Part shown: piece after piece, positions 43,611 through 52,377 of the stretch
Numbering within the stretch: the stretch's first letter is position 1
Layout: each line of letters starts with the position of its first letter
Assembly (NCBI GenBank): GCA_038534295.1
Contig: JBCAXA010000004.1
Coordinates: 1 to 64,000 of the forward strand
Origin: JBCAXA01 sp038534295
Lineage (GTDB): Bacteria > Pseudomonadota > Gammaproteobacteria > Steroidobacterales > Woeseiaceae
Direction of reading: 5' to 3'
DNA: 64,000 bases
Program-made: the position numbers and the translations under genes
The notes under the pieces: generated by a model
Database searches by the model: none
What the model saw: only the letters and a program-made list of their open reading frames with translations
Told to the model about the DNA's origin: nothing

Positions 43611-44651
43611 CTAGAAGTTCTCCTTGTTGACGGACTTGAAGCGCGCCTCTTCCTTGGTGATCAGCCCTTTTGCCATCAACTCCTGCAGATTCTGGTCGAG
43701 CGTCTGCATGCCAGCGCCCTGTCCCGTCTGGATCGCTGAGTACATTTGCGCGATCTTGCCTTCGCGAATCAGGTTTCGAATCGCCGGCGTACCGATCATG
43801 ATTTCGTGTGCCGCGATACGGCCACCGCCAATGCGCTTGAGCAGCGACTGTGAAATAACCGCCTTTAACGACTCTGACAGCATCGCGCGAACCATTTCCT
43901 TTTCAGCGGCCGGGAACACATCGACGACGCGGTCGACCGTTTTGGCCGCCGAGCTCGTATGCAGCGTACCGAACACGAGGTGACCGGTTTCGGCAGCGGT
44001 TAGCGCAAGCCGAATGGTTTCCAGATCGCGCAATTCGCCGACCAGGATTACGTCCGGGTCTTCGCGCAGCGCCGAGCGCAGCGCTTCGGAGAAGCCAAGC
44101 GTGTCGCGATGAACCTCGCGCTGGTTGATCAGCGACTTCTTGGATTCGTGGACAAACTCGATCGGATCCTCAATGGTCAGAATGTGATCGGGCTTGTTGT
44201 CGTTGACGTAGTCGATCATCGCGGCGAGCGTTGTCGACTTACCGGAGCCGGTCGGTCCGGTCACCAGACAAATCCCGCGCGGCTGCATCGAGATGTCTTT
44301 GAAGATGGCTGGCGCACCGAGATCGTCCAGCGTCATGATCTCGGACGGGATGATCCGAAATACCGCGCCCGAGCCGCGGTTCTGGTTGAACGCGTTGACA
44401 CGAAAGCGCGCAAGCTTTGGAATCTCGAACGAAAAGTCGGTCTCGAAGTATTCTTCGTAGTCCTTGCGCTGCTTGTCGTTCATGATGTCATACACCATGG
44501 CGTTCACTTCTTTGTGCGTGAGCGCTGGCATATTGATGCGTTTGATGTCGCCGTCGACGCGGATCATCGGCGGAACGCCGGCGGACAAATGCAAATCAGA
44601 AGCATCGTTCTTTACGGTGAACGACAGCAGTTGAGCAATATCGACGGCCAT
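43611..44651 (-). CDS. pilT: PilT, type IV pilus retraction ATPase
   Basis: Motor for pilus retraction and twitching, 346 aa. Walker A GPTGSGKSTTLAAM, Walker B VILVGELRDLETI, His box GHLVFGTLHTSSAAKTVDR, and the PilT-specific AIRNLIREGKIAQMYSAIQTG. Divergent from yggS as in Pseudomonas. It supplies the output side of the Pil-Chp sensory operon at 24.6-34.5 kb. Confidence 0.95.
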   Translation of the reverse strand: MAVDIAQLLSFTVKNDASDLHLSAGVPPMIRVDGDIKRINMPALTHKEVNAMVYDIMNDKQRKDYEEYFETDFSFEIPKLARFRVNAFNQNRGSGAVFRIIPSEIMTLDDLGAPAIFKDISMQPRGICLVTGPTGSGKSTTLAAMIDYVNDNKPDHILTIEDPIEFVHESKKSLINQREVHRDTLGFSEALRSALREDPDVILVGELRDLETIRLALTAAETGHLVFGTLHTSSAAKTVDRVVDVFPAAEKEMVRAMLSESLKAVISQSLLKRIGGGRIAAHEIMIGTPAIRNLIREGKIAQMYSAIQTGQGAGMQTLDQNLQELMAKGLITKEEARFKSVNKENF

Positions 44652-44765
44652 GGTTTATCCGGTGCCCAAAAGAAGCTGGAATCCTCTGCGGAAACGCTCA
44701 GAGAACCATTGGTAAAGCAGTTACCATAACACTCGGGGAGTATAGCGAAGCACCCGGGACAAAGC

Positions 44766-45464
44766 GTGATTGGAGTCACGGAAAAACTGGCGAAAACCAA
44801 CGCTTTGCTGGCGAATCTGTGCGCACGCTATGAGCGCGCTCGCGACGCTGTGAAACTCGTCGCAGTCAGCAAAAAACAACCAGTTGCGGCGATTCGTGAG
44901 GTCGTCGCAGCCGGCCAATTCGACATCGGCGAAAACTATGTGGCCGAGGCGCTACAAAAGCAACAGGCACTCGCCGATGAGCGCATACGCTGGCATTTCA
45001 TCGGTGCGCTGCAGTCGAACAAGACGCGTGCGGTTGCCGAGAATTTCGACGTCGTTCACACCGTCGACCGCTTGCGCATCGCCGAGCGACTCAGCGCACA
45101 GCGACCGCACTACGCGCCGCCGCTGGATGTGTTCATCCAAGTCAACATCGATGCGGAGGCAAGCAAAAGCGGCATATCGCCAGCTGAGCTCGGCGAACTC
45201 GCTGCGGCCATCGCAGATTTGCCAAAATTGCGGCTGGCGGGGCTCATGTGCCTGCCGAAACAAGCCGCCGAGCTAGCTGCGCAGCGCGAACCGTTTCGCA
45301 AGTTGGCACGGCTCGCGCGCAATCTCCACGAAGAACGCGGTATGGAACTCGGAGAACTGTCCATGGGTATGTCGGGTGATCTCGAAGCGGCCATTGCGGA
45401 AGGTACGACGTGCGTGCGCATCGGTACTGCCGTGTTTGGACCTAGACCGGTCGCGAGCGCATGA
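44766..45464 (+). CDS. yggS: PLP homeostasis protein YggS
   Basis: Pyridoxal-phosphate-binding TIM-barrel protein that buffers PLP. KLVAVSKKQP contains the PLP lysine; GENYVAEALQK, WHFIGALQSNK and LSMGMSGDLEAAIAEGTTCVRIGTAVFG are hallmark motifs. 232 aa with a GTG start at 44766 preceded by GGGA at 6 nt. It overlaps proC by 4 nt. Confidence 0.93.
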   Translation: MIGVTEKLAKTNALLANLCARYERARDAVKLVAVSKKQPVAAIREVVAAGQFDIGENYVAEALQKQQALADERIRWHFIGALQSNKTRAVAENFDVVHTVDRLRIAERLSAQRPHYAPPLDVFIQVNIDAEASKSGISPAELGELAAAIADLPKLRLAGLMCLPKQAAELAAQREPFRKLARLARNLHEERGMELGELSMGMSGDLEAAIAEGTTCVRIGTAVFGPRPVASA

Positions 45465-46297
45465 ACGACGTGACGATCGCTTTCATCGGTGGCGGCAACA
45501 TGGCCACTGCGCTCGTTGGCGGCATGCTGTCGGCGGTCGACGCCAAAGCGCTCAGCGTGTCGGAACCGAGCGGTGAGCGCCGTCGTCACCTTGCCGAACG
45601 TTTCCCCGGGATCGCCGTGCATGCCGACAACGGCGCGGCCGCTGCGACCGCCGATATTGTGTTTCTCGCCACCAAGCCCGACGTGTTGCCCAGCGTCTGC
45701 AACGAACTTCGCACCGCCGCACTCACCGCGTCACGGACGTTTGTCTCGATCGCAGCGGGCGTACGCATCGCCAAGCTGGCTGGGTGGCTCGGCCCGACGG
45801 CCGGCGTGATACGCGCCATGCCGAATCAACCGGCGCTGGTCGGTCAGGGGCTGACGGCATTGATCGCGGACAGCGCGGCGAGCGAGCGGGTGCAGCGAAC
45901 CGTCGACGCCTTGTTTGCGTCGACTGGCGATACGCTGTGGCTTGCGGACGAATCGATGATGGATGCCTGCACGGCGCTGTCGGGCAGCGGTCCGGCGTAT
46001 TTCTACCGCTTTATGGAAATTCTTGCGGACTACGGCGAACGCGCTGGCTTCACGCCCGCCGACGCGCGCCGTATTGCGGTGACGACCGCGTTAGGCGCGG
46101 CAACGCTCGCCCGCGACAGTGACACCGACCTCGCCGACTTGCGCGCTTCGGTAACGTCGCCGGGTGGCACGACGGCTGCGGCGCTCGGCGTACTCGACGC
46201 TGCCGATATCCATGATATCTTGTCGCAGGCGATCGAGGCGGCCGTGTTGCGCGGCCAGCAACTCGACGCCGAGTCGAGCAAAGAATCCGATGACTGA
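45461..46297 (+). CDS. proC: Pyrroline-5-carboxylate reductase
   Basis: Last step of proline synthesis, NAD(P)H-dependent. Rossmann start IAFIGGGNMATALVGGML, then IRAMPNQPALVGQGLTAL and the signature near ALSGSGPAYFYRFMEIL and VTSPGGTTAAALGVL. Length 278 aa is normal. Overlaps yggS (ATGA) and yggT (8 nt). Confidence 0.96.
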   Translation: MNDVTIAFIGGGNMATALVGGMLSAVDAKALSVSEPSGERRRHLAERFPGIAVHADNGAAAATADIVFLATKPDVLPSVCNELRTAALTASRTFVSIAAGVRIAKLAGWLGPTAGVIRAMPNQPALVGQGLTALIADSAASERVQRTVDALFASTGDTLWLADESMMDACTALSGSGPAYFYRFMEILADYGERAGFTPADARRIAVTTALGAATLARDSDTDLADLRASVTSPGGTTAAALGVLDAADIHDILSQAIEAAVLRGQQLDAESSKESDD

Positions 46298-46841
46298 AGC
46301 CTTACTGTTTCTGGTCCGCGCCGTGGCGGACTTGTTCGTCATGTTTGTGTTGCTGCGATTGTTGATGCAGACGTTTCGCGCTGACTTTCGCAATCCGCTG
46401 GCACAAGCCGTCCTGCAAATCACATCGCCGCTGATCATTCCAGCACGTCGGCTGTTGCCGCCTATCGGCAAATTCGATACGGCGACGATTGCCGTCGCGC
46501 TGATTGTCGAGTTCGCGTTCCTGCTGTTCGTGAACTGGGTGTTTTTTGGCGGTGCCTTCGGTGTTTTGCAGCTGGCCTTGTTTAGCGTGCTGCGCTGTCT
46601 GTCGCTCACGATTTGGCTGATGGTCTTCGTCCTGTTTGTTTATGTGATCCTCAGCTGGGTCAGCTCCGGCTATAACCCAGCCACGGCGATTGTTCATTCG
46701 CTGGCCGAGCCATTGCTTCGTCCCGTTCGACGGATCATTCCACTGGTCGGCGGTATCGATTTTTCGCCGATGGTCCTCATCTTGCTGCTCATGGCGCTCA
46801 ACATGGTGATCAGCAGCGAACTGCCGGGCATCCTGGGCTGA
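46290..46841 (+). CDS. yggT: YggT family membrane protein
   Basis: Integral membrane protein with two YggT domains (183 aa), each with hydrophobic helices and the LRPVRRIIPLVGGIDFSPMV-type motif in the second. Related proteins have been tied to osmotic or division functions; exact role unknown. Start ATG at 46290 inside the end of proC. Confidence 0.9.
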   Translation: MTEALLFLVRAVADLFVMFVLLRLLMQTFRADFRNPLAQAVLQITSPLIIPARRLLPPIGKFDTATIAVALIVEFAFLLFVNWVFFGGAFGVLQLALFSVLRCLSLTIWLMVFVLFVYVILSWVSSGYNPATAIVHSLAEPLLRPVRRIIPLVGGIDFSPMVLILLLMALNMVISSELPGILG

Positions 46842-46899
46842 GCGCCGCGCAAGCCTTTGCGCTATATTCGGCGGAGCGTCCAGTCGATCGGGGAATGCA

Positions 46900-47409
46900 A
46901 TGATGATGAGCCGTCGTAATCTCGCGACCGTGTTGGTGGTAGTTGGCGTGAGCCTTGGCGTTGCGGCTTGCGGCGACGCAGATGCACCGACCGCCACCGT
47001 GCCGCAAGCGGCGCCATCGGCCGAAAACGAAGTGACGTTCGGCGCACACACGATTCACATCAACGCCGTCTCGACCGACACGGTGCCGCCAGCGGTGGCC
47101 AAGTCCTACGGTATCGTCCGATCGCAGAATCGCGCGTTGCTGAACGTCGCCGTAATCGAAACGGAATCCGGCAAGCGCATCGAAACCGGCGTAACCGCGA
47201 CCGCCGTCAATCTCACTGGCCAGCTCAAGAACATCAAGTTGCGCAAGATCGAAGAGGCCGGCGTCGAATCCGCAGATCCGGCGATTTACTACATCGGCGA
47301 GGTCCCGGTCGCCAACCGAGAAACCTTGACTTTCGAGGTATTTGTTGAGCTGCCTGATAAGGACGAGCCGGTAACCATGAAATTTACGCGGCAGTTTTTT
47401 TCCGATTAG
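46900..47409 (+). CDS. DUF4426 lipoprotein
   Basis: Signal peptide with lipobox VAAC (Cys at about residue 24), then a beta-sandwich-like DUF4426 domain (about 45-169) ending in FTRQFFSD. The family sits after yggT in many gammaproteobacteria; function unknown. A weak hairpin GCAGG/CCTGC (47480-47496) followed by CCTTTT may end the operon. Confidence 0.82.
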   Translation: MMMSRRNLATVLVVVGVSLGVAACGDADAPTATVPQAAPSAENEVTFGAHTIHINAVSTDTVPPAVAKSYGIVRSQNRALLNVAVIETESGKRIETGVTATAVNLTGQLKNIKLRKIEEAGVESADPAIYYIGEVPVANRETLTFEVFVELPDKDEPVTMKFTRQFFSD

Positions 47410-47479
47410 GGGCTGACAGCCAAACGAGTGTTCTTTACCGGGAAAGGGTGTGCTATCTTCGCGCGCTGTTTTGAATACT

Positions 47480-47502
47480 GCAGGCACAAAACCTGCCCTT
47501 TT
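47480..47502 (+). terminator. Weak hairpin with T-run between the DUF4426 and HU genes
   Basis: GCAGG, 7-base loop, CCTGC, then CCTTTTCTC. It could end the yggS operon or form part of the HU leader; the AGGAG ribosome site of the HU gene follows at once. Confidence 0.4.
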
Positions 47503-47522
47503 CTCTAGGAGATCGCGCGTAA

Positions 47523-47861
47523 ATGGCCGCAAAAAAACCGACCGCTTCAACCGTCAAAAAAGCACCGACCAAATCTGAAATTTTCCGTCACATTGCGGAA
47601 GACACCGGACTGACCCGCAAGGACGTTGCGGCTGTGTTCGATTCTCTGTCGGGAATGATCAAAAAGAACCTCGGCGGTCGCGGTGCGCCAGGCACTTTCA
47701 CGGTCCCGAGCCTGATGAAACTCACGGTCCGCAAGAAGCCGGCTGTCAAGGCACGCAAGGGCATTAACCCGTTCACGGGCGAAGAGCAGATGTTCAAAGC
47801 AAAGCCTGCGTCGAAAGTCGTCAAAGTTACGGCTTTGAAGGGCCTCAAAGACATGGTCTGA
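47523..47861 (+). CDS. HU/IHF family DNA-binding protein
   Basis: Histone-like protein of 112 aa: a Lys/Ala/Pro-rich N-terminal tail (about 15 residues), the helical dimer part (KSEIFRHIAEDTGLTRKDVAAVFDSLSGMI) and a C-terminal half with GRGAPGTFTVPSLMKLTVRKKPAVKARKGINPFTGEE where the DNA-binding arm should be. Longer than HU (90 aa), a known subgroup. AGGAG stands about 11 nt before the ATG. Own gene with hairpin on both sides. Confidence 0.85.
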   Translation: MAAKKPTASTVKKAPTKSEIFRHIAEDTGLTRKDVAAVFDSLSGMIKKNLGGRGAPGTFTVPSLMKLTVRKKPAVKARKGINPFTGEEQMFKAKPASKVVKVTALKGLKDMV

Positions 47862-47895
47862 GCGCGGCGACGCTTACACCGACTTTTGCTGTCAT

Positions 47896-47918
47896 GAAGC
47901 CGCCCACTGGGCGGCTTC
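47896..47918. terminator. Perfect hairpin between the convergent HU and TerB genes
   Basis: GAAGCCGCCCA, one base, TGGGCGGCTTC: a perfect 11-bp stem centred between two convergent genes. It lacks a long T-run, but position and strength suggest a bidirectional terminator. Confidence 0.65.
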
Positions 47919-47932
47919 ATGCGTTTCGGGCG

Positions 47933-48394
47933 CTAGCTTGAGGCGGCGATTGCTTTTAAGCGCATGACTTCGCTGCGCGGCACGTACAAAAGATCCGCGA
48001 CTTTCAAAATTAGCGCATCTTCGTGCATGTCCAAGTGACCGTCCGCGTACGCAACGTCCCACATCGCACCGATCAACGTCGCTTTTTGCTCGCGCGTCAT
48101 TTGCTCGTGCAGGGTTCGCGTGAACTCGTACAGCGATACCGAGGTTTCGACGCGGTCTTGCGCAAGGCTGCGAAGCTCGGCCGCTTCTTCTGGCGTCAAG
48201 TCGAATTGCGCCCGCACGCGTTCGAGAACGGTCGCAAGCTCGGCTTCGTCGACCGTATGATCGGCGCGGACGACTTCCACGAGCAGACAGGCCGAACACA
48301 ATCGCACGGCTTTCTCGATCGCATCGTTGTCGTCGTCGTCCGACGGCGACGTATTCAAAAGCGCATCGATGCGATCAAATAAACGCTGAATCAT
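47933..48394 (-). CDS. TerB-like (tellurite-resistance TerB fold) protein
   Basis: All-helical acidic protein of 153 aa with the TerB pattern: VRADHTVDEAELATVLERV and WDVAYADGHLDMHEDALILKVADLLYV, which form metal-binding acidic turns. Role in this family is not defined. It is the last gene of a minus-strand operon with the hydrolase (4-nt overlap, ATGA) and the antiporter. Confidence 0.82.
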   Translation of the reverse strand: MIQRLFDRIDALLNTSPSDDDDNDAIEKAVRLCSACLLVEVVRADHTVDEAELATVLERVRAQFDLTPEEAAELRSLAQDRVETSVSLYEFTRTLHEQMTREQKATLIGAMWDVAYADGHLDMHEDALILKVADLLYVPRSEVMRLKAIAASS

Positions 48395-49044
48395 GTTAGA
48401 TCGCTTGCCTCGAGAAAGCCGCTGACCTCGCCGCGAAGCGCCACGAGATGGCCATGAAAAAAGTGACTGACGTCTGGCAGGATCAGAAGTTCCGGTCCAG
48501 GTTCGAGGGTGTTGGCAAATTCGACCACTGAATCGACAGCGACGATTTCATCAGCGTCGCCGTGCACGATGAGCCAAGGACAGCGTGGTTGCGCCCAATC
48601 GTCGTCGCGGGGCCAGCGATCGACGGCTGGCGCGATCGACACCAAGGCCGCCGGTTCCAAGCGACGCGCCACTTCGATCGCGACCGCCGCGCCAAACGAG
48701 AAGCCTGCCACAACCAGCGGCGGCGCAAAACGCTGGCGCAATTCCGCCGCAACCGCGAGGGCATCCTCTATTTCGCCGACACCGTGATCGTGCGACCCGG
48801 CAGAAGCCCCGACACCGCGAAAATTAAAGCGCATCGCTGCCATGTCTCGATCGAGCGCCGCACGAGCCAGGGTATGCACAACCTTGTTTTGCATCGTGCC
48901 ACCGTGCAGCGGGTGTGGATGACACACCAACGCGGCGCCACGGACAGCGCCAGATACGGACGGCGTCTCCAGCAGGCATTCTAGCGGACCGGCAGGCCCG
49001 GCAACCGTTAATTCTTCACGTTCGGGAACTTTCGCGTTTGTCAT
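48391..49044 (-). CDS. Alpha/beta hydrolase
   Basis: 217-aa cytoplasmic hydrolase: oxyanion region VCHPHPLHGGTM, nucleophile elbow GFSFGAA (usual GxSxG), acid in HGDADEIV and the catalytic His in LPDVSHFFHG. This belongs to the group often annotated CocE/NonD-like or PHB-depolymerase-like; substrate unknown. Its start overlaps the antiporter 3' end by 29 bp. Confidence 0.85.
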   Translation of the reverse strand: MTNAKVPEREELTVAGPAGPLECLLETPSVSGAVRGAALVCHPHPLHGGTMQNKVVHTLARAALDRDMAAMRFNFRGVGASAGSHDHGVGEIEDALAVAAELRQRFAPPLVVAGFSFGAAVAIEVARRLEPAALVSIAPAVDRWPRDDDWAQPRCPWLIVHGDADEIVAVDSVVEFANTLEPGPELLILPDVSHFFHGHLVALRGEVSGFLEASDLT

Positions 49045-50854
49045 TGCCGTTCTCTTGCGCGCTCGGATCTCGGCCAGGCGCGAAGTAAATCAAGGTTTCG
49101 CCGGCGCGTGGTTCTCGTTCGTGCATTGCCGCTAGAAACTCAAAATGGCCTTCGGCGGTCAGCACGGCTATCTCAATACTGTCCGCCGGCCGCTCGCCCA
49201 GGAAGTCGCTATAGCTGTAAGACTCCGAAAGCCGGGTCTTGTAGAACTTCCAACCGCGCACGTACAAACGCCACAGCTTCTCGAAAACCACGTCGCGACC
49301 GAACGCGATATTGCCGCGATTGGTGCGTGCCACCGATTTGGGGTCATCGTCCGCATTCCCAAGCGGCAGTTGAAAGACGCGGCGCTGGCCGACCTCCGGT
49401 GCAATTTGCGTACAGACCAACGAGTTGTACGCATCGTTACTGGTTGCGGCGAGGACGGTTCGTACATGCGATATCTCCAGCGATTCCTCGGCGAACTCCG
49501 ACAAAATCTCACCGTAAAACACCGGTAGACCAGCCAATCGTGCCGCGCGGAGATTGTGCCAGGACGAGTCCGCAATCAGCACGTTGACTTTGAGATCGGT
49601 CAGCGTGCGACCCAATTCGACCGACCAGGGCGACGCCCCAACGACGAGGACGCTGTCGCGTTGCGTCGACGCGAGTCCGAGGCGCGTCGCCAACCAGTTA
49701 ATCGACAGACCGTGTGCAAACACCGTCGCGAAAATCACCGCGAACACGAGCGGCAGCAGAATCTCGGCGTCGAAGCCCTGCGCAACTAGGCCGGAGCCGA
49801 GCACACCGGCCGTGGCCGCCGCGACGATGCCGCGCGGGGCGATCCACGCAACCAGCAAGCGTTCGCGAAAACTCATCTCGGCGCCGATCGTCGCCAACAG
49901 AATCGCCGCCGGGCGCGCAATGAACAGGAGCGACAGCACGAGCGCAACGCCGCGCCAGCCAATTGACGTCAGCGACGCGACATTGAGATCGGCAGTCAGC
50001 AGTACGAACACGACCGACACGAGCATGATCGTGATGTATTCCTTGAAGCGGCGCATGTCGCCAATGCCAGGCAAGTCCATATTGGCTACGACAACGCCCA
50101 TGATCGTAACGGCAAGCAGGCCCGCTTCGTCTTGGGCGAGATTGGCAAGGACGTACACGATGAGCACGAGTCCGAGCATGATCGGACTTTTCAGGTACTC
50201 CGGAACCAATCCAGCCTGAAACGCACGCGCCGTGACGAAGCCGCCGAGACCGCCGCCAATCAGTCCGGCGGCCAGCGCGGTCATGAGATTGCCGGCAATC
50301 TCGCCCCAACCGGATCCAGCGCCGCTAAACATCAGAAACTGGAAGACCAAGACCGCCAGCAATGCCCCGATGGGGTCGTTGACGATGCCCTCCCACTTAA
50401 GAAACGAGGCGGTGCGGCGCTGCAGCGCCGATTGCCGCAGCAGCGGCATGATGACCGTCGGACCAGTGACCACCATGATCGCACCGAACACCAGTGAGAC
50501 GGGCCAGTCGAGACCGCCGATGTAGTGCGCGCACAGCGACGCGAAGCACCAGGCCAGCGGCGCGCCCAAGTAAACCAGCCGCCGGACGCCACTGGAGGCT
50601 TCTTTGAGTTCGCGCAGGCTTAGCGACAGACCGCCTTCAAACAGGATGATCGCGACACAGAGGCTGATCAGCGGCTGCAGCCACTCGCCGAACTCTGCGC
50701 TGGGATCGATGAAGCCGAAAACCGGCCCTGCAAGCACCCCTGCGAGCGCCAAAAGAACGATCGCGGGCAGTCTCGTTCGCCACGCCACCCACTGGGCGAA
50801 TACGCCCAGCCCGACCACGGCAACGATGATTATGATCAGATGTTGGTGATGCAT
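49016..50854 (-). CDS. Cation:proton antiporter (CPA1 type) with C-terminal nucleotide-binding region
   Basis: Twelve or so membrane helices (about residues 8-400) of the Na+/H+ exchanger fold, with VNDPIGALLAVLVFQF carrying the ND ion-binding motif and APRGIVAAATAGVLGS. A TrkA-N-like Rossmann domain follows (VLVVGASPWSVELGRTL, about 410-540), then a soluble tail of about 70 residues. Such proteins exchange Na+ or K+ for H+; which ion is not clear. ATG at 50854 or 50881. First gene of the operon with hydrolase and TerB. Confidence 0.88.
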   Translation of the reverse strand: MHHQHLIIIIVAVVGLGVFAQWVAWRTRLPAIVLLALAGVLAGPVFGFIDPSAEFGEWLQPLISLCVAIILFEGGLSLSLRELKEASSGVRRLVYLGAPLAWCFASLCAHYIGGLDWPVSLVFGAIMVVTGPTVIMPLLRQSALQRRTASFLKWEGIVNDPIGALLAVLVFQFLMFSGAGSGWGEIAGNLMTALAAGLIGGGLGGFVTARAFQAGLVPEYLKSPIMLGLVLIVYVLANLAQDEAGLLAVTIMGVVVANMDLPGIGDMRRFKEYITIMLVSVVFVLLTADLNVASLTSIGWRGVALVLSLLFIARPAAILLATIGAEMSFRERLLVAWIAPRGIVAAATAGVLGSGLVAQGFDAEILLPLVFAVIFATVFAHGLSINWLATRLGLASTQRDSVLVVGASPWSVELGRTLTDLKVNVLIADSSWHNLRAARLAGLPVFYGEILSEFAEESLEISHVRTVLAATSNDAYNSLVCTQIAPEVGQRRVFQLPLGNADDDPKSVARTNRGNIAFGRDVVFEKLWRLYVRGWKFYKTRLSESYSYSDFLGERPADSIEIAVLTAEGHFEFLAAMHEREPRAGETLIYFAPGRDPSAQENGNDKRESSRT

Positions 50855-51029
50855 GTCATACTTTGCAGTGGCCGAATGCACTAAAATTAGGAAGTTAGGC
50901 GAGGTTACGGGACTCGATTCGACAACACCACCGACCGGGTCGAATCGTTTGGGGCGCGGCTAGGCCGCGAAAAGCGTAGCGAGTTCGCCGAGCGCACGGC
51001 CAGCATGGAGGCCGTAGTGGAGGACATCT

Positions 51030-51869
51030 ATGCCGGAAATGACTACCGCCGTCATACTGATCGGATCGGGTTCAGCGCTGTTTGGCGCGATCATCGGTTG
51101 GTTTTTGTGCGCGAGACGCGCCGAACAGAAACGCATTGCGCTGAACGCCGAGTGGAACGAACAGCTCGCGGCGCTGCAGAAGTCCGAAAAGCGCACCAAC
51201 AGCGAGCGCAAGCATCTCGCCGCCGAACTGGCCGCCGTCCGCACCAAGCTCAATGAATTGACGCGCACGGGCAAGGCCCTCGAAGACACGCAATCGACCT
51301 CAGCCGCGAAAATGGCCGAGATAGAGGAAGAGCTGCGCGAGAGCCACGCGCGTCGTGATTCACTGCGCGCGAACCTCAATGCACTCATTGAGCGTACGCG
51401 TACCGTGGCCAAGACCATGGCCGAGAAAGACGAGAAGATTTTTTCGCTGAGCCGCGAACTGGAAAGCTGGCAACAACGCTTGCCGCCTTTAGTCGACAAG
51501 TACCGCGAAAAAGATTTTCAGCACACAGTCGTGCTGGAGCAGCTCGAAGCCGAACGCACTATGAACGCCGAGCTGTCGAACACGATGAAGACACGCATCA
51601 TGCCGGCGCACCTCGCCGAAGAGGCGATGGCCTCGTCATCGCCGCGTGGACAGACCAACGGCGAGCCGGCACTGGACGACCTAAAGCGCATCCGCGGCGT
51701 CGGTCCGGTGCTCGAACGAACGCTCAACGCGCTCGGCATCCACAGCCTGACGCAGATCGCGAACTTCAGTCCGGATGATGTCGAGCGAATCTCAGCGCAG
51801 TTGCCGCAGTTTCCTGGGCGCATTGAACGCGATCGATGGATTGAGCAGGCGCGCAGCCTGCTGCAATGA
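51030..51869 (+). CDS. Membrane-anchored coiled-coil protein with helix-hairpin-helix end
   Basis: N-terminal membrane helix (about residues 6-26), a long coiled coil (about 35-190) and a C-terminal domain with LKRIRGVGPVLERTLNALGIHSLTQIANFSPDDVERI, the helix-hairpin-helix-like module found also at the end of some 50S L21/NADH-dehydrogenase-like proteins. Function unknown; it could scaffold or bind nucleic acid at the membrane. GGAGG stands 7 nt before the ATG. An OmpA-like gene follows after 28 bp. Confidence 0.75.
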   Translation: MPEMTTAVILIGSGSALFGAIIGWFLCARRAEQKRIALNAEWNEQLAALQKSEKRTNSERKHLAAELAAVRTKLNELTRTGKALEDTQSTSAAKMAEIEEELRESHARRDSLRANLNALIERTRTVAKTMAEKDEKIFSLSRELESWQQRLPPLVDKYREKDFQHTVVLEQLEAERTMNAELSNTMKTRIMPAHLAEEAMASSSPRGQTNGEPALDDLKRIRGVGPVLERTLNALGIHSLTQIANFSPDDVERISAQLPQFPGRIERDRWIEQARSLLQ

Positions 51870-51897
51870 CTGACAGCGAGACCCGAGGCGGACAGCA

Positions 51898-52377
51898 TTG
51901 CTGATTCGTGCGTATCTGTCCGGTTTCGTCGCTGCGGCGCTGCTGCTGACGCTCGACAACGCCACGTCGAATCCCAAAGTCGCCGCACCGCCCCGCTCAT
52001 CGTCGATCGAACTGATCGTTGTCAACGAGGCGGCAACGATTGATCGCGCCGCGCTGCCAACGACACCCGAGGCTGCGCCGGATACATCCACTGACGTCTT
52101 TTGCCAAGAATCACTCGCCGACGTGCTGGCCAAGTACCCGTTGGATTTTCGCGCCGGCGATGACGATTTAAAGAGTTCGGTTGTGCGCATCGTCGATGCC
52201 ATCGCCGAAGTGGCAATGCGCTGCCCGGCGGCGACAGTCGTCATCAACTATCCCAACCAGCAGCGCTTGAGTGCCGCCAGAGCGCGTCGGCTCGTTCGCC
52301 GCCTCGACAGCCGCGGCGTGCCAGCGATTGCGCAGGCGTCAGAGGCAGCCGAACTGTCGATCGTTTTCGCGGATTAG
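51898..52377 (+). CDS. Small OmpA-like domain protein
   Basis: 159 aa from a TTG start (GAGG 9 nt upstream). N-terminal hydrophobic segment (about 3-20, probable signal), a Pro/Thr linker, then a divergent OmpA C-terminal-like domain (about 78-155): YPLDFRAGDDDL, VVINYPNQQRLSAARARRLVRRLDSRGV. The normal GHTD is replaced by NYPNQ, so peptidoglycan binding is uncertain. It overlaps the convergent amidohydrolase by 4 nt. Confidence 0.65.
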   Translation: MLIRAYLSGFVAAALLLTLDNATSNPKVAAPPRSSSIELIVVNEAATIDRAALPTTPEAAPDTSTDVFCQESLADVLAKYPLDFRAGDDDLKSSVVRIVDAIAEVAMRCPAATVVINYPNQQRLSAARARRLVRRLDSRGVPAIAQASEAAELSIVFAD

